This document shows, piece by piece, positions 1-11,631 of a stretch of DNA of 52,227 nucleotides (position 1 is the first letter of the stretch; every line of letters begins with the position of its first letter). Source of the stretch: Streptomyces sp. CBMA156. GTDB taxonomy: Bacteria; Actinomycetota; Actinomycetes; Streptomycetales; Streptomycetaceae. The notes beneath the pieces are model-generated. The model ran no database searches, was not told the origin of the DNA, and saw only the letters and a list, made by a program, of their open reading frames with translations. Both the position numbers and the translations under genes were made by a program. The stretch is taken from positions 1 through 52,227 of the forward strand of contig NZ_MSJQ01000090.1 in NCBI RefSeq assembly GCF_014596515.1, read 5' to 3'.

Positions 1-2
1 CC

Positions 3-347
3 GCCCCGGTCGCGCCGGCCGCCCCGGCCGCGCCAGCCGCTCCGGTGCCGGCCGCTCCGGTGCCGGCCGTGATGGTCGCTCCGACCAGGCCCGACACCTC
101 CGAAGCCGCCCCCACGGTGGCCGTCGACCGGCTCTTCCGTGACGACCCTGTCCCGGCCGAGGGCCAGGCCCGGGCGCGGACCCCGCGCCGTCGGGCGAGC
201 GCCGACGACCTGTTCACCGAGGACACGGTCCGCCTGCGCCGCCCGGTCTCGGGCGCGGCCGCGGCCTGCCCCTCCGCGGCCCGGACTCCCGCCCTGCCCG
301 CCGCCCCTGCGGCCCCCGCCACCCCCGACGACCACCGGAGTGAGTGA
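3..347 (+). CDS. C-terminal end of a gene entering from the left, probably an ABC transporter component
   Basis: The reading frame is open from the first bases of the window and ends at TGA 345-347, so only the last ~114 residues are visible. They are very rich in Ala and Pro (repeated APAAP-like segments), followed by a charged tail with Arg-rich patches. No catalytic domain is visible. The next gene starts 3 bases downstream and is an ABC-2 type membrane protein, so the missing N-terminal part is plausibly its ATP-binding partner with a disordered C-terminal extension. That identity is inference from gene order only. Confidence 0.55.
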   Translation, partial: APVAPAAPAAPAAPVPAAPVPAVMVAPTRPDTSEAAPTVAVDRLFRDDPVPAEGQARARTPRRRASADDLFTEDTVRLRRPVSGAAAACPSAARTPALPAAPAAPATPDDHRSE

Positions 348-350
348 ACC

Positions 351-1256
351 GTGCGTGTCCTGGCCTACGAGCTGCGCCGCCTGCGCGGCCTGCGTTCCAC
401 CTGGCTGCTGCTCGCCGTCGTGCTGTCCGGCGACGCCGTCGTGGCCGTCGTCCTGGCGAGCCAGGCCCCGGACGGCCCGCTGGCCGCCCCGGCCGGGGTG
501 CGGTTGCTGACCGCTGCCGTCCCGCTGGCCCCGCTGCCCTTCGCGGCGCTCGGCGCCGGAGTGCTGGGCGCACTCGCGTACGGGCACGAGGTGCGCCACC
601 CCGGGCTGCCCGCCTCGCAGGTGTCGTACCCGCGCCGGGTGCGGCTGCTGCTGGCCAAGCTGCTGGTGATCGGCCCGGTGGCAGCGCTGCTGGCACTGGC
701 CACCCTGCTGCTGGACACCGTGGCCGTGCACCTCGCGCTGCCGGACGGCGTGACCGTGGCGGCCTGGGCGGACCCGGCCGCGCTGTCGGACCGGGCCTCC
801 GAGGCGCTCACCGGTGCCGGGCTGTCCGGGCTGTCCGACCTGCCGGACGCGTTCGCCCCGCTGGGGCTGGTGGCCGGCCACGGCGTGCCCGCCGCACTGC
901 TGGCGTTCGTCCTGCTGGCCGTGGTGGCGGGCTGGACCGGGGTGCTGACCGCCTCACTGACCCGCAGCGCCGCGGCCGGGGTGCTGCTGCTCTGCGCCCT
1001 GCCGCCGCTGCTGGAGTCCGGCGTCGCCCTGCTGCTGCGCCACACCGGCAGGCCGTGGCCGACCCGGGCGGCCGAGCTGCTGCCGTTCCAGTCCGGGATC
1101 GAGTGGGCCTACGGCTGGGTGTACGGCGGGGCGCAGGAGGCCGTGGCCGGGAGCGGGCCGCTGACCGATCCGACGCTGCTCGCCGCCGTCGCGGCCCCCG
1201 CGGCGGTCCTGCTGCTGGCAGCCCTGCTGGTCCAGGCCCGCCGCCGCGCCCTGTAG
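351..1256 (+). CDS. ABC-2 type transporter permease-like membrane protein
   Basis: A 301-residue integral membrane protein starting at GTG 351, only 3 bases after the preceding stop, which implies one transcript. It begins with a short amphipathic stretch (MRVLAYELRRLRGLRSTW) followed by about six hydrophobic segments: near residues 18-36, 48-75, 100-125, 180-200, 205-225 and 270-292. This is the usual layout of ABC-2 permeases, which start with a YELRR-like cytoplasmic helix. The substrate cannot be read from the sequence. The gene ends with a short Arg-rich tail (QARRRAL). Confidence 0.7.
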   Translation: MRVLAYELRRLRGLRSTWLLLAVVLSGDAVVAVVLASQAPDGPLAAPAGVRLLTAAVPLAPLPFAALGAGVLGALAYGHEVRHPGLPASQVSYPRRVRLLLAKLLVIGPVAALLALATLLLDTVAVHLALPDGVTVAAWADPAALSDRASEALTGAGLSGLSDLPDAFAPLGLVAGHGVPAALLAFVLLAVVAGWTGVLTASLTRSAAAGVLLLCALPPLLESGVALLLRHTGRPWPTRAAELLPFQSGIEWAYGWVYGGAQEAVAGSGPLTDPTLLAAVAAPAAVLLLAALLVQARRRAL

Positions 1257-1404
1257 AGGCGCCCGGCAGAACCGCTCCCCGCCGGTCAGCGTCCCGCGCC
1301 GCCGCTCCCCGTACCGCCGGGCCCCGCTGCCGCACCCCGGGGCGGTCCCGCCAGGGGCGCCAAGATCGACCGACAGTGACCGCAGCGGTGACCACAATGG
1401 GCGT

Positions 1405-1446
1405 TTCTTCCTGATAAGAAGTCAATTATCCAGTCGCGGCCGATCA
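1405..1446 (+). promoter_or_regulatory. whiH upstream region: inverted repeat and WhiG-like -10
   Basis: TTCTT at 1405-1409 and AAGAA at 1416-1420 form a small inverted repeat. GCCGATCA at 1439-1446 matches the sigma-WhiG -10 consensus GCCGATAA at 7 of 8 positions and lies 65 bases before the GTG. The -35 is less clear: TCAA at 1422-1425 gives a 13-base spacer, shorter than usual. A CACAAT hexamer at 1393-1398 could be a second, HrdB-type -10. Confidence 0.4.
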
Positions 1447-1510
1447 CCCTTTCGTGTGCTTTTCACGAGAATTCTCAAGCCACGCCTGCCGATCGCCGAC
1501 AAAGGAGAGC

Positions 1511-2389
1511 GTGAGTACCCTTGCGCACCCCACCATGACCCCCGCCCGTTCCGCCGATGGGCCCATCCACGGCCCCGGCGACCTGGACCGCTACTCGTAC
1601 GCCGACCGGCCGACCCCGCCGGCGCCCCGCTGGGAGGGCGCCGAGTCCGACATCACCCGGGTCGGTCGCAAGACCACCAGCAGCCGCGGCCGCGGTCTGC
1701 ACGGCCAGCTGGTCCAGCAGCTCGGCCAGATGATCGTCTCCGGCGACCTCGGTGCGGACCGCCCGCTGGTGCCCGAGGAGATCGGCCAGCGGTTCGAGGT
1801 CTCCCGGACCGTCGTCCGCGAGTCGCTGCGCGTGCTGGAGGCCAAGGGCCTGGTCAGCGCCCGGCCGAACGTCGGCACCAGGGTCCGCCCGGTCGGCGAC
1901 TGGAACCTGCTGGACCCGGACATCATCGAGTGGCGCGCGTTCGGCCCGCAGCGGGACGAGCAGCGCCGGGAGCTGTTCGAGCTCCGCTGGGCGATCGAGC
2001 CGCTGGCCGCCCGGCTCGCCGCCGGCCACGGCCGGGAGGACGTCCAGCAGCGCCTGGTCGAGCTGGTCGAGATCATGGGCCACGCCGCCTCCCAGGCCGA
2101 CCTCGCCACCTACACCCGGGCCGACACCGAGCTGCACGTCCTGATCCTCCAGATGGCCGGCAATCGGATGCTGGAGCACCTGTCCGGGATCGTCGCCTGC
2201 GCCCTGCAGGTCTCGGGGGGTCCGGCGATCTCCTGCGAGCGGCCCTCCGAGTCCTCGGTCGGTCTGCACGCCCGGCTGGTGGACGCGCTGGGCGCCGGCG
2301 ACGGGACCGCGGGCGAGGTCGCGATGCGGGCGCTGCTCACCGTCCACCCTGAGGTCGAACCGTCCGTCCCCGCGCCCCGGGAGCACTGA
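1511..2389 (+). CDS. whiH: GntR-family (FadR/FCD) sporulation regulator WhiH
   Basis: A 292-residue DNA-binding regulator. I chose GTG 1511 because AAAGGAGAGC sits directly upstream and the resulting N-terminus (MSTLAHP) matches my memory of WhiH; an open frame upstream to 1454 has no ribosome binding site. A winged-helix domain covers about residues 64-128 (GLHGQLVQQLGQMI, then SRTVVRESLRVLEAKGLV), followed by an all-helical FCD domain at roughly 150-280 with the LRWAIEPLAARLAA helix. The FCD fold normally senses a small carboxylate-like ligand. In Streptomyces WhiH is needed for sporulation septation in aerial hyphae, is transcribed by sigma-WhiG, and lies just upstream of hrdB as here. The first ~55 residues are low-complexity and probably disordered. 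Confidence 0.88.
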   Translation: MSTLAHPTMTPARSADGPIHGPGDLDRYSYADRPTPPAPRWEGAESDITRVGRKTTSSRGRGLHGQLVQQLGQMIVSGDLGADRPLVPEEIGQRFEVSRTVVRESLRVLEAKGLVSARPNVGTRVRPVGDWNLLDPDIIEWRAFGPQRDEQRRELFELRWAIEPLAARLAAGHGREDVQQRLVELVEIMGHAASQADLATYTRADTELHVLILQMAGNRMLEHLSGIVACALQVSGGPAISCERPSESSVGLHARLVDALGAGDGTAGEVAMRALLTVHPEVEPSVPAPREH

Positions 2390-2442
2390 ACGGGCTGTTT
2401 CGACGAGTGGAGGCGCCGGACCGCGGCGGCCCGCTCCGCCAG

Positions 2443-2480
2443 GGCCCTCCGGCCGCACCGTGCGGCGCAGCCGGAGGGCC
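2443..2480 (+). terminator. Hairpin terminator after whiH
   Basis: GGCCCTCCGGC at 2443-2453 pairs perfectly with GCCGGAGGGCC at 2470-2480, leaving a 16-base loop. It lies 54 bases after the whiH stop. There is no T-tract, which is common in streptomycetes. Confidence 0.7.
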
Positions 2481-2565
2481 TCCGCATGCCTCCCGCCGGC
2501 CGGGCGCTCGGGCCAGGGGAGGCGAACGCGGGAATGGCGGCGGGAAAGCCGGACGCCCGACAAGG

Positions 2566-2690
2566 TTTGTTCATGACAAATGATTTGCCCGGGAGTGCGC
2601 GATGATGGAAGCGGCCCCGGGTTGCGGACGCCGGATGGTGTGACCCGCGACACGAAGGCCATGCGTAACACTTGACGAGTAGCAGCGATG
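2566..2690 (+). promoter_or_regulatory. hrdB promoter region with ECF-like elements
   Basis: GTAAC at 2665-2669 and CGATG at 2686-2690 are separated by 16 bases, the geometry of an ECF sigma promoter rather than an HrdB promoter. hrdB of Streptomyces griseus depends on the ECF factor ShbA, so this is the likely hrdB promoter, leaving a leader of about 200 bases. Further upstream, TTTGT at 2566-2570 and ACAAA at 2576-2580 form a small AT-rich inverted repeat that could bind a regulator. A GCGCGC hairpin (2810-2824) lies inside the leader. No gene is visible in 2390-2893. Confidence 0.5.
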
Positions 2691-2893
2691 TGTCCTGAGC
2701 GGAAGCAGCTCCGGAATACTCCAACATGTCAGAATGCTGTGTTGGTCCGCGGCGCTGCTGCCGTCCTGCAAACCCAGTCCTCAAGCCCGAGTCGGTCGGA
2801 ATCGACACCGCGCGCCCGGCGCGCGATCTCCTTCCCCGCCCGCTCGGGCGGCCGGTACGGGTTCGAGTCCACTCATCGTCCGAGAGGTTGTTC

Positions 2894-4522
<1,629 letters not shown>

Positions 4523-4540
4523 TCGACGGCAGTCGTTCCA

Positions 4541-4578
4541 CGCGAAGGCCCGGAGCCGTACGGCTCCGGGCCTTCGCG
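4541..4578 (+). terminator. Terminator after hrdB
   Basis: The 38 bases 4541-4578 are a perfect palindrome (arms reading CGCGAAGGCCCGGAGCCG), centred on GTAC. It starts 19 bases after the hrdB stop. It has no T-tract. Confidence 0.85.
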
Positions 4579-4718
4579 GCTGTCCGGGCCCGTGCGCGTC
4601 AGCGTCCGGGTGGTGGTTGTCCCTCGTCCGGGTGGCGGTGCGGCGGGAAGCGGTCGCACCGTGTAGCCGGTCACCTACGCTGTGGCGGTTGCCTGCTTCC
4701 GAGCCTCCTGGAGTCACG

Positions 4719-5636
4719 GTGCCGACCGAGCCGGACCGCACTGACCTGCCGACGCCCACCCCGTTCCCGGCTGACCTCGCCGACCCCGCCGATCCGGCCG
4801 CCGCCCGGGTGGGTCGCCGCCGCCGCAGGGCCGTCGTGCTGGCGCTGCTCGCCGCGGTGCCCGTCCCGCTGGTTGCCCTCGGCACCGCTGCACCGGCCGA
4901 GGCCCAGCGCCGGGTGGTCGGCGGCACCGGGGTGAGCACCGCGGAGCACCCGTGGATCGTGGCGCTGTCCAGCCGTACGCAGTTCGGCAGCGGCCGTTCC
5001 GGCCAGTTCTGCGGGGGTGCGTTGGTCACCCCGACCAAGGTGGTGACGGCCGCGCACTGCTTCTACGACGAGTCCAAGGGGCGGGTGGACCGGCCCGGCC
5101 TCAAGGTGATCGTCGGCCGGGACGACATGCGCGGCACGACCGGCCGGGAGGTGGCGGTGCGGTCGGTCTGGGTCCACCCCGGCTACTCCTTCGCCGCCAA
5201 CATGAACGACGTCGCGGTGCTCACCCTCGCCGAGTCCCAGGGCGCCCGGCCGGTGGTCGAGCTGGTCGGCCAGGGCGAGAGCGCGCCGTACGCGGCCGGG
5301 ACCAGGGCGCAGGTGTACGGCTGGGGCGACACCACCGGCCGCGGCGACTACTCGCCGACGCTGCGCGGGGTGGACGTGCCGATCGTCCCCGACCACGTCT
5401 GCGCGCAGGCCTACCCGGGCGGGGAGGACGGCAAGTTCGACGCCCGGGGCATGGTCTGCGCGGGGGAGGAGAGGGGCGGCAAGGACGCCTGCCAGGGCGA
5501 CAGCGGCGGCCCGATGGTCGTCCAGGGCCGGCTGGTCGGCCTGGTGTCCTGGGGGACGGGCTGTGCCGAGGCGGCCCACCCTGGCGTCTACACCAGGGTG
5601 TCCTCGGTGGCGGGCGAAGTCCGTTCGGTGCTGTGA
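4719..5636 (+). CDS. Secreted trypsin-like serine protease (S1A family)
   Basis: A 305-residue exported endopeptidase. Start GTG 4719 follows TGGAG at 4709-4713. An N-terminal region with an RRRRR cluster and a hydrophobic segment (VVLALLAAVPVPLVALG) ends in AEA, a plausible signal peptidase site; the Arg cluster leaves the Tat route possible. The mature N-terminus would begin near RVVGG, the equivalent of the IVGG motif of activated trypsins. The catalytic triad is visible: His113 (VVTAAHC), Asp164 (NMNDVAVL) and Ser262 (GDSGGP). An Asp six residues before the Ser (KDACQGDSGG) suggests trypsin-like preference for Lys/Arg. Several Cys pairs fit extracellular disulfides. TACGCT at 4676-4681 may be the -10 of its own promoter, since hrdB is terminated upstream. 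Confidence 0.88.
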   Translation: MPTEPDRTDLPTPTPFPADLADPADPAAARVGRRRRRAVVLALLAAVPVPLVALGTAAPAEAQRRVVGGTGVSTAEHPWIVALSSRTQFGSGRSGQFCGGALVTPTKVVTAAHCFYDESKGRVDRPGLKVIVGRDDMRGTTGREVAVRSVWVHPGYSFAANMNDVAVLTLAESQGARPVVELVGQGESAPYAAGTRAQVYGWGDTTGRGDYSPTLRGVDVPIVPDHVCAQAYPGGEDGKFDARGMVCAGEERGGKDACQGDSGGPMVVQGRLVGLVSWGTGCAEAAHPGVYTRVSSVAGEVRSVL

Positions 5637-5750
5637 GCGTCGCGTCGGGTGAGCGGGCCGTCACGTACTGAGACCGGGTTCTGACGCCGTGTCGGGCCGC
5701 TACAGCAGGGCCGACGCCCGGCCCCGGCGGGCGCCCCGGGGTACAGCAGA

Positions 5751-5788
5751 GCCGGGCGACCGGCCCCCGAGGGGGTCAGTCGCCCGGC
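5751..5788. terminator. Convergent terminator between protease and DUF7455 gene
   Basis: GCCGGGCGAC at 5751-5760 pairs with GTCGCCCGGC at 5779-5788, with an inner CCCCC/GGGGG stem at 5764-5768 and 5771-5775. Its position between converging genes suggests it works in both directions. Confidence 0.65.
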
Positions 5789-5855
5789 CCACCGGTCGCG
5801 CGCGGTGCGCGACCGGACACAGCTCGACGCTGGCTGCTGGTTCCGGCGCTCGGGA

Positions 5856-6095
5856 TCAGCGCTCGTCGTCGGTGGCCGCGGCCGTGGCGTTGGTCGTGGT
5901 GGTCAGGCGGCCGCTCTCGTCCTGTATCTCCACGGCGATCTTCTTGAGCTCGGGCTCGAACTTCCGGCCGTGGTGGGCGCAGAAGAGCAGCTCTCCGCCG
6001 CTGGCGAGTACGACGCGCAGGTAAGCCTGGGCGCCGCAGCGGTCGCAGCGGTCAGCCGCGGTGAGCGGGCTCGCAGGGGTCAGAACAGTAGTCAC
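5856..6095 (-). CDS. Small zinc-ribbon-like protein (DUF7455 family)
   Basis: A 79-residue protein of unknown function, conserved in actinobacteria. GTG 6095 is preceded by AGAAGAGGCGAC, a good ribosome binding site. The sequence has CDRCGAQAY near the N-terminus and FCAHHGRKF about 20 residues later, giving a Cys-x2-Cys plus Cys-x2-His arrangement that could bind one zinc ion. The C-terminus is Thr/Ala-rich and probably disordered. It is transcribed away from parE. Nothing in the sequence identifies a partner or process. Confidence 0.8.
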   Translation of the reverse strand: MTTVLTPASPLTAADRCDRCGAQAYLRVVLASGGELLFCAHHGRKFEPELKKIAVEIQDESGRLTTTTNATAAATDDER

Positions 6096-6632
6096 GTCGC
6101 CTCTTCTCTAGCTCGACGAGCTGTCGTACCAGGGTCAACATCCAACCAGGCCGAAAACGTTCCCGCTCGTGGCTTTTCTTCTCTGAGGATTCTGCTGTGT
6201 TGATGAGGACGTGCCCCGGGCGTCGGTGGTTCATGCGTGCCGAGTCCCGGGATCCGCCCGTGACTCGAACGCCCGATCGGGATCGGGTGCGGGGTCCGCG
6301 TAGCATAATCCTCTGCCGGGTTGGAGCATAAGCCCCTTCCCTGGCCCCGGTAGCCTGCATAACGGCAGTTCCGGGGCCTGTGCCGGGCCCCACGATCCGC
6401 CAGGACCGGTGGTACCGGGAGGAGATGGCGCCCCGGGGCCCGCACCCGGGTGCGGTGCTTGTTCGCGCAGCGCGTACAAGCTGCGCGGGGCCGGCCCGTC
6501 GTGCTGTGCACCCGGTGCAGGGGTTCGGGCACGCAGGGCGACGGATGTCGGTGCGGCGTGCTGCACTGGCGTTTGGTACGGATGCGTCCGGATGTGACCG
6601 ATGAGACAGAACTTCACCGAGGAGAGTGCCGC
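6096..6632. promoter_or_regulatory. Divergent intergenic region before parE with repeated GCATAA elements
   Basis: I see no credible gene in these 537 bases. Three copies of GCATAA occur at 6303-6308, 6326-6331 and 6357-6362. GGCCCCGG at 6343-6350 pairs with CCGGGGCC at 6371-6378 around an inner CTGC/GCAG stem, overlapping the third copy. CGAGTC at 6241-6246 pairs with GACTCG at 6262-6267, and CCCGATCGGG at 6272-6281 is a palindrome. The region probably holds the parE promoter and regulatory sites. Confidence 0.4.
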
Positions 6633-8744
<2,112 letters not shown>

Positions 8745-8775
8745 ACCGGCTCGTACGTCCGAGGCGCTCCCGACC

Positions 8776-8811
8776 GGCCGGGCCCTCCACCCAGGGGTGG
8801 AGGGCCCGGCC
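8776..8811 (+). terminator. Terminator after parE
   Basis: A 17-bp perfect stem (GGCCGGGCCCTCCACCC at 8776-8792, complement at 8795-8811) with a 2-base gap, 31 bases after the parE stop. Confidence 0.8.
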
Positions 8812-8897
8812 GCTGTTCGGGCGGCCGTGGGGAGCCGTCCGCCGGGGAGCCGTCCACCGGCACGTCGTCCTGGTGATGCGCCGTCACCCGGACGTGG

Positions 8898-8932
8898 TGC
8901 TGACGTCTGCGCGGACGTCAGCGCTGTGACAA
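8898..8932 (+). promoter_or_regulatory. Inverted repeat and putative -10 upstream of the symporter operon
   Basis: GCTGACGTC at 8898-8906 and GACGTCAGC at 8913-8921 form a perfect 9-bp inverted repeat with a 6-base spacer. GACAAT at 8927-8932 is a plausible -10, placing the repeat over the -35 region, a typical repressor position. A second palindrome, TGATCGATCA, lies at 9038-9047. The rest of 8745-9142 shows nothing recognisable. Confidence 0.4.
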
Positions 8933-9142
8933 TCTGCCCGCTCAGGACCGCTCTGCGGGGTCGGGCGCAGGTGGTCGCACGCGCGTCCGACGCGAAATCA
9001 CCGGGACGCAGCAGTAGTCGGATGAGTGTCCGTCAGATGATCGATCACCTCATCGAGTGAACGTATCTGCGATGGTCAGAGGGGCTGTCCAAGGGCCGCC
9101 ATCATGGTTCGGGTCAGAACATCCGGCCGTCCAGGAGCAGCA

Positions 9143-9775
9143 GTGCCACAGCCGCAGACGAGCAGTCCCGGACAGGGACAGCGATTCGACTGGTGGGCCG
9201 CTCCGGCCGCCGGTACCCCCGTTGAGCCCGCCGAGCCATCGGCTGCGCACCGCCGAACGGCGGTACCGGCGCAGTCGGGCCACGCCCGTACGGACCATGT
9301 CCGTACGGGCCAGTCGGCAGAGGCCGTCGTCGAGCCGGTGGCCGTCGGCGCACCGGTCCACGGGACCGCCGTCGAGCCGTTCGCCACCACCCCCACCGAC
9401 CCGGCGGCCCCCGACGCGGCGGACACGCCACTCGTGCCGCTCGCCGACGATCCGGTCGCCGACAGCACCGAGGTCTACCGCACGGTCCAGGCCAGCGAGA
9501 CCTTCCGGCAGATCCGCCGCAGCTACCGGACGTTCGTCTTCCCGATCACCGGCGGCTTCCTCGCCTGGTACCTGCTGTACGTCGCGGCCCAGGCCGGCGC
9601 CCCCGACCTGATGCGCCGCGCGGTGGCCGGCCCGCTCAACGTGGCCTGGATGCTGGGGCTCTCGCAGTTCGCCTCCACCTTCCTGCTCGCCTGGCTCTAC
9701 GCCCGCAACGCCCGGACCAAGCGCGACCGCGCCGCCCTGGGCCTGCGCTGGGACACCCAGGACCAGCTGCGATGA
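9143..9775 (+). CDS. DUF485 inner membrane protein coupled to symporter
   Basis: A 210-residue protein whose C-terminal ~95 residues match the DUF485 (YjcH-like) pattern. That part has a conserved start (FRQIRRSYRTFVFPIT), two membrane segments (GGFLAWYLLYVAAQAG and VAWMLGLSQFASTFLLAWLYA), and a basic tail (NARTKRDRAALGLRW). GTG 9143 is preceded by CCAGGAG. The first ~110 residues are Pro/Ala/Thr-rich and probably disordered, much longer than in E. coli YjcH. The stop overlaps the next start (ATGA at 9772-9775), so it is translationally coupled to the symporter. DUF485 proteins commonly accompany ActP-type acetate symporters; their exact role is not known to me. Confidence 0.85.
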   Translation: MPQPQTSSPGQGQRFDWWAAPAAGTPVEPAEPSAAHRRTAVPAQSGHARTDHVRTGQSAEAVVEPVAVGAPVHGTAVEPFATTPTDPAAPDAADTPLVPLADDPVADSTEVYRTVQASETFRQIRRSYRTFVFPITGGFLAWYLLYVAAQAGAPDLMRRAVAGPLNVAWMLGLSQFASTFLLAWLYARNARTKRDRAALGLRWDTQDQLR

Positions 9776-11544
9776 CGACCCTGACGAGCATTGTGCCGAC
9801 CGACGCGGCCAAGGCCGCGCTGCGGACCGTGGTGACCACTGCCACCCCGCCGCCCGTCGCCCCCACCGGCGACCACCACTCGCTCGCGATCGCGCTGTTC
9901 GCCGTCGTGGTCCTGGTCACCCTGGGGGTCACCCTCTGGGTCGGCCGCCAGGGCAACGCGGCCGAGGACTTCTTCGCCGGCGGGCGCGACTTCACCCCGC
10001 TGCAGAACGGCTTCGCGCTGTCCGGGGACTACCTCTCCGCCGCCTCCTTCCTGGGCGTCGCCGGGCTGATCGCGCTGTACGGCTACGACGGCGTCCTCTA
10101 CAGCATCGGCTTCCTGGTCGCCTGGCTGGTGGTGCTGATGCTGGTCGCCGAACTCGTCCGCAACGCGGGCCGGTACACCCTCGCCGACGTGCTCGCGCTG
10201 CGGCTGCGCCGCCGCAAGGTGCGCGCCGCGGCCGGCGGCGCCAGCGTCGTGGTGACCCTGCTCTACCTGGTCGCCCAGATGGTCGGCGCCGGTTCGCTGG
10301 TCGCCCTGCTGCTCGGCACCGGCAGCCCGCACGCCCGCACCTGGACCATCATGGCGGTGGGCGCCCTGATGATCGTCTACGTCACCATCGGCGGGATGCG
10401 GGCCACCACCTGGATCCAGATCATCAAGGCCTTCCTGCTGACCGGCGGTTCGGTGCTGCTCACCGTGCTGCTGGTGATCCGCTTCCACGGGGACCTCGGC
10501 GAGCTGATGCGCCAGGCCGCCGAGCACAGCGGCGCCGGCCACCGCTACCTGGAGCCCGGGCTCAAGTACGGCGGCAGCCTCACCAGCCGGCTGGACTTCG
10601 TCAGCCTCGGCCTGGCCCTGGTGCTCGGCACCGCGGGGCTGCCGCACATCCTGTCCCGCTTCTACACGGTGCCCACCGCGCGGGCCGCCCGCCGCTCCAC
10701 GATGTGGGCGATCGGCCTGGTCGGCAGCTTCTACCTGATGGCCATCGTGCTCGGCCTCGGCGCCACCGCGCTGATCGGCTCGGCCGAGGTGCGGCACGCC
10801 AACTCGGCCGGGAACACCGCCGTTCCGCTGCTCGCCCTGGTGCTCGGCGGCGGCAACGGGAGCACCGGCGGGGTGGTGCTGTTCGCGCTGATCTCGGCGA
10901 TCGCCTTCGCCACCATCCTCGCCGTGGTCGCCGGGCTGACCCTGGCCTCCTCGGCGGCCTTCGCCCACGACATCTGGGCCGGCGCCTGGCGCGCCCGGCC
11001 GGGGCGCGAGCAGGAGAAGCGCGGCCGCGGGCGTCGCCGCCGGAGCGAGTCCGTCCCCGCGTCGCGGTCGGCGGAGGAGTCGGTGTCCGAGGTCAGCGAG
11101 CAGCAGGAGGTGATGGTCGCCCGGATCGCCGCCGCCGGGATCGGTGCGACGGCGATCGTGATCAGCCTCTTCGCCCAGCAGCTGAACGTCGCCTTCCTGG
11201 TCGGCCTGGCCTTCGCGGTCGCGGCCTCCTCCAACCTGCCAGTGCTGCTGTACAGCCTGTTCTGGTCGCGGTTCACCGTCCGGGGCGCGGTCTGGGCGGT
11301 GTACGGCGGACTGGTCCCGGCGATCGTGCTGGTGTTCTTCTCGCCGGTGGTCTCCGGCTCCTCCGAGGCGCTCTTCCCCGGCCTCGACTTCCACTGGTTC
11401 CCGCTGGAGAACCCCGGCATCGTCTCCATCCCGCTCGGTTTCCTGGCGGGCTGGATCGGGACGGTCACCTCGTCGGTGCCGACCGACCCGGACCGGTTCG
11501 CCGAGCTGGAGGTGCGAGCACTCACCGGTGCGGGCGCGGCCTGA
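9772..11544 (+). CDS. actP: Sodium:solute symporter, cation/acetate type
   Basis: A 590-residue transporter with about 13 membrane segments, of the SSS family. Typical motifs are AEDFFAGGRDFTPLQNGFALSG near the N-terminus, then SAASFLG, and GTAGLPHILSRFYTVPTAR in the middle. With the upstream DUF485 gene this is the ActP-type layout, which imports acetate or other short monocarboxylates with a cation. Pyruvate or propionate remain possible substrates. A hydrophilic, highly charged loop of ~45 residues with many Arg, Glu and Ser (about residues 400-445) interrupts the C-terminal half and is longer than in E. coli ActP. The operon ends in a hairpin terminator facing the convergent two-component genes. 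Confidence 0.85.
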   Translation: MTTLTSIVPTDAAKAALRTVVTTATPPPVAPTGDHHSLAIALFAVVVLVTLGVTLWVGRQGNAAEDFFAGGRDFTPLQNGFALSGDYLSAASFLGVAGLIALYGYDGVLYSIGFLVAWLVVLMLVAELVRNAGRYTLADVLALRLRRRKVRAAAGGASVVVTLLYLVAQMVGAGSLVALLLGTGSPHARTWTIMAVGALMIVYVTIGGMRATTWIQIIKAFLLTGGSVLLTVLLVIRFHGDLGELMRQAAEHSGAGHRYLEPGLKYGGSLTSRLDFVSLGLALVLGTAGLPHILSRFYTVPTARAARRSTMWAIGLVGSFYLMAIVLGLGATALIGSAEVRHANSAGNTAVPLLALVLGGGNGSTGGVVLFALISAIAFATILAVVAGLTLASSAAFAHDIWAGAWRARPGREQEKRGRGRRRRSESVPASRSAEESVSEVSEQQEVMVARIAAAGIGATAIVISLFAQQLNVAFLVGLAFAVAASSNLPVLLYSLFWSRFTVRGAVWAVYGGLVPAIVLVFFSPVVSGSSEALFPGLDFHWFPLENPGIVSIPLGFLAGWIGTVTSSVPTDPDRFAELEVRALTGAGAA

Positions 11545-11556
11545 GCCGTCGCGCCC

Positions 11557-11594
11557 GGGGAACCCCGGCGGGCCTGGGGCCGCCGGGGTTCCCC
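11557..11594. terminator. Convergent terminator after the symporter
   Basis: GGGGAACCCCGGCGG at 11557-11571 pairs perfectly with CCGCCGGGGTTCCCC at 11580-11594, with an 8-base loop. It lies between convergent genes and can serve both. Confidence 0.8.
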
Positions 11595-11631
11595 CATGTC
11601 CGCCCACCGGCCTGGCGGCCCACGGGCCCGG

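Noticed and set aside
2862..2880. GGGTTCGAGTCC just before hrdB, resembling a tRNA T-arm
   Set aside because: Only two of five stem pairs form and the rest of a tRNA is absent.
6255..6285. Minus-strand TTCGAGTC resembling the T-arm of a tRNA
   Set aside because: The flanking five bases on each side do not pair (only 2 of 5), and no anticodon or acceptor stem is present.
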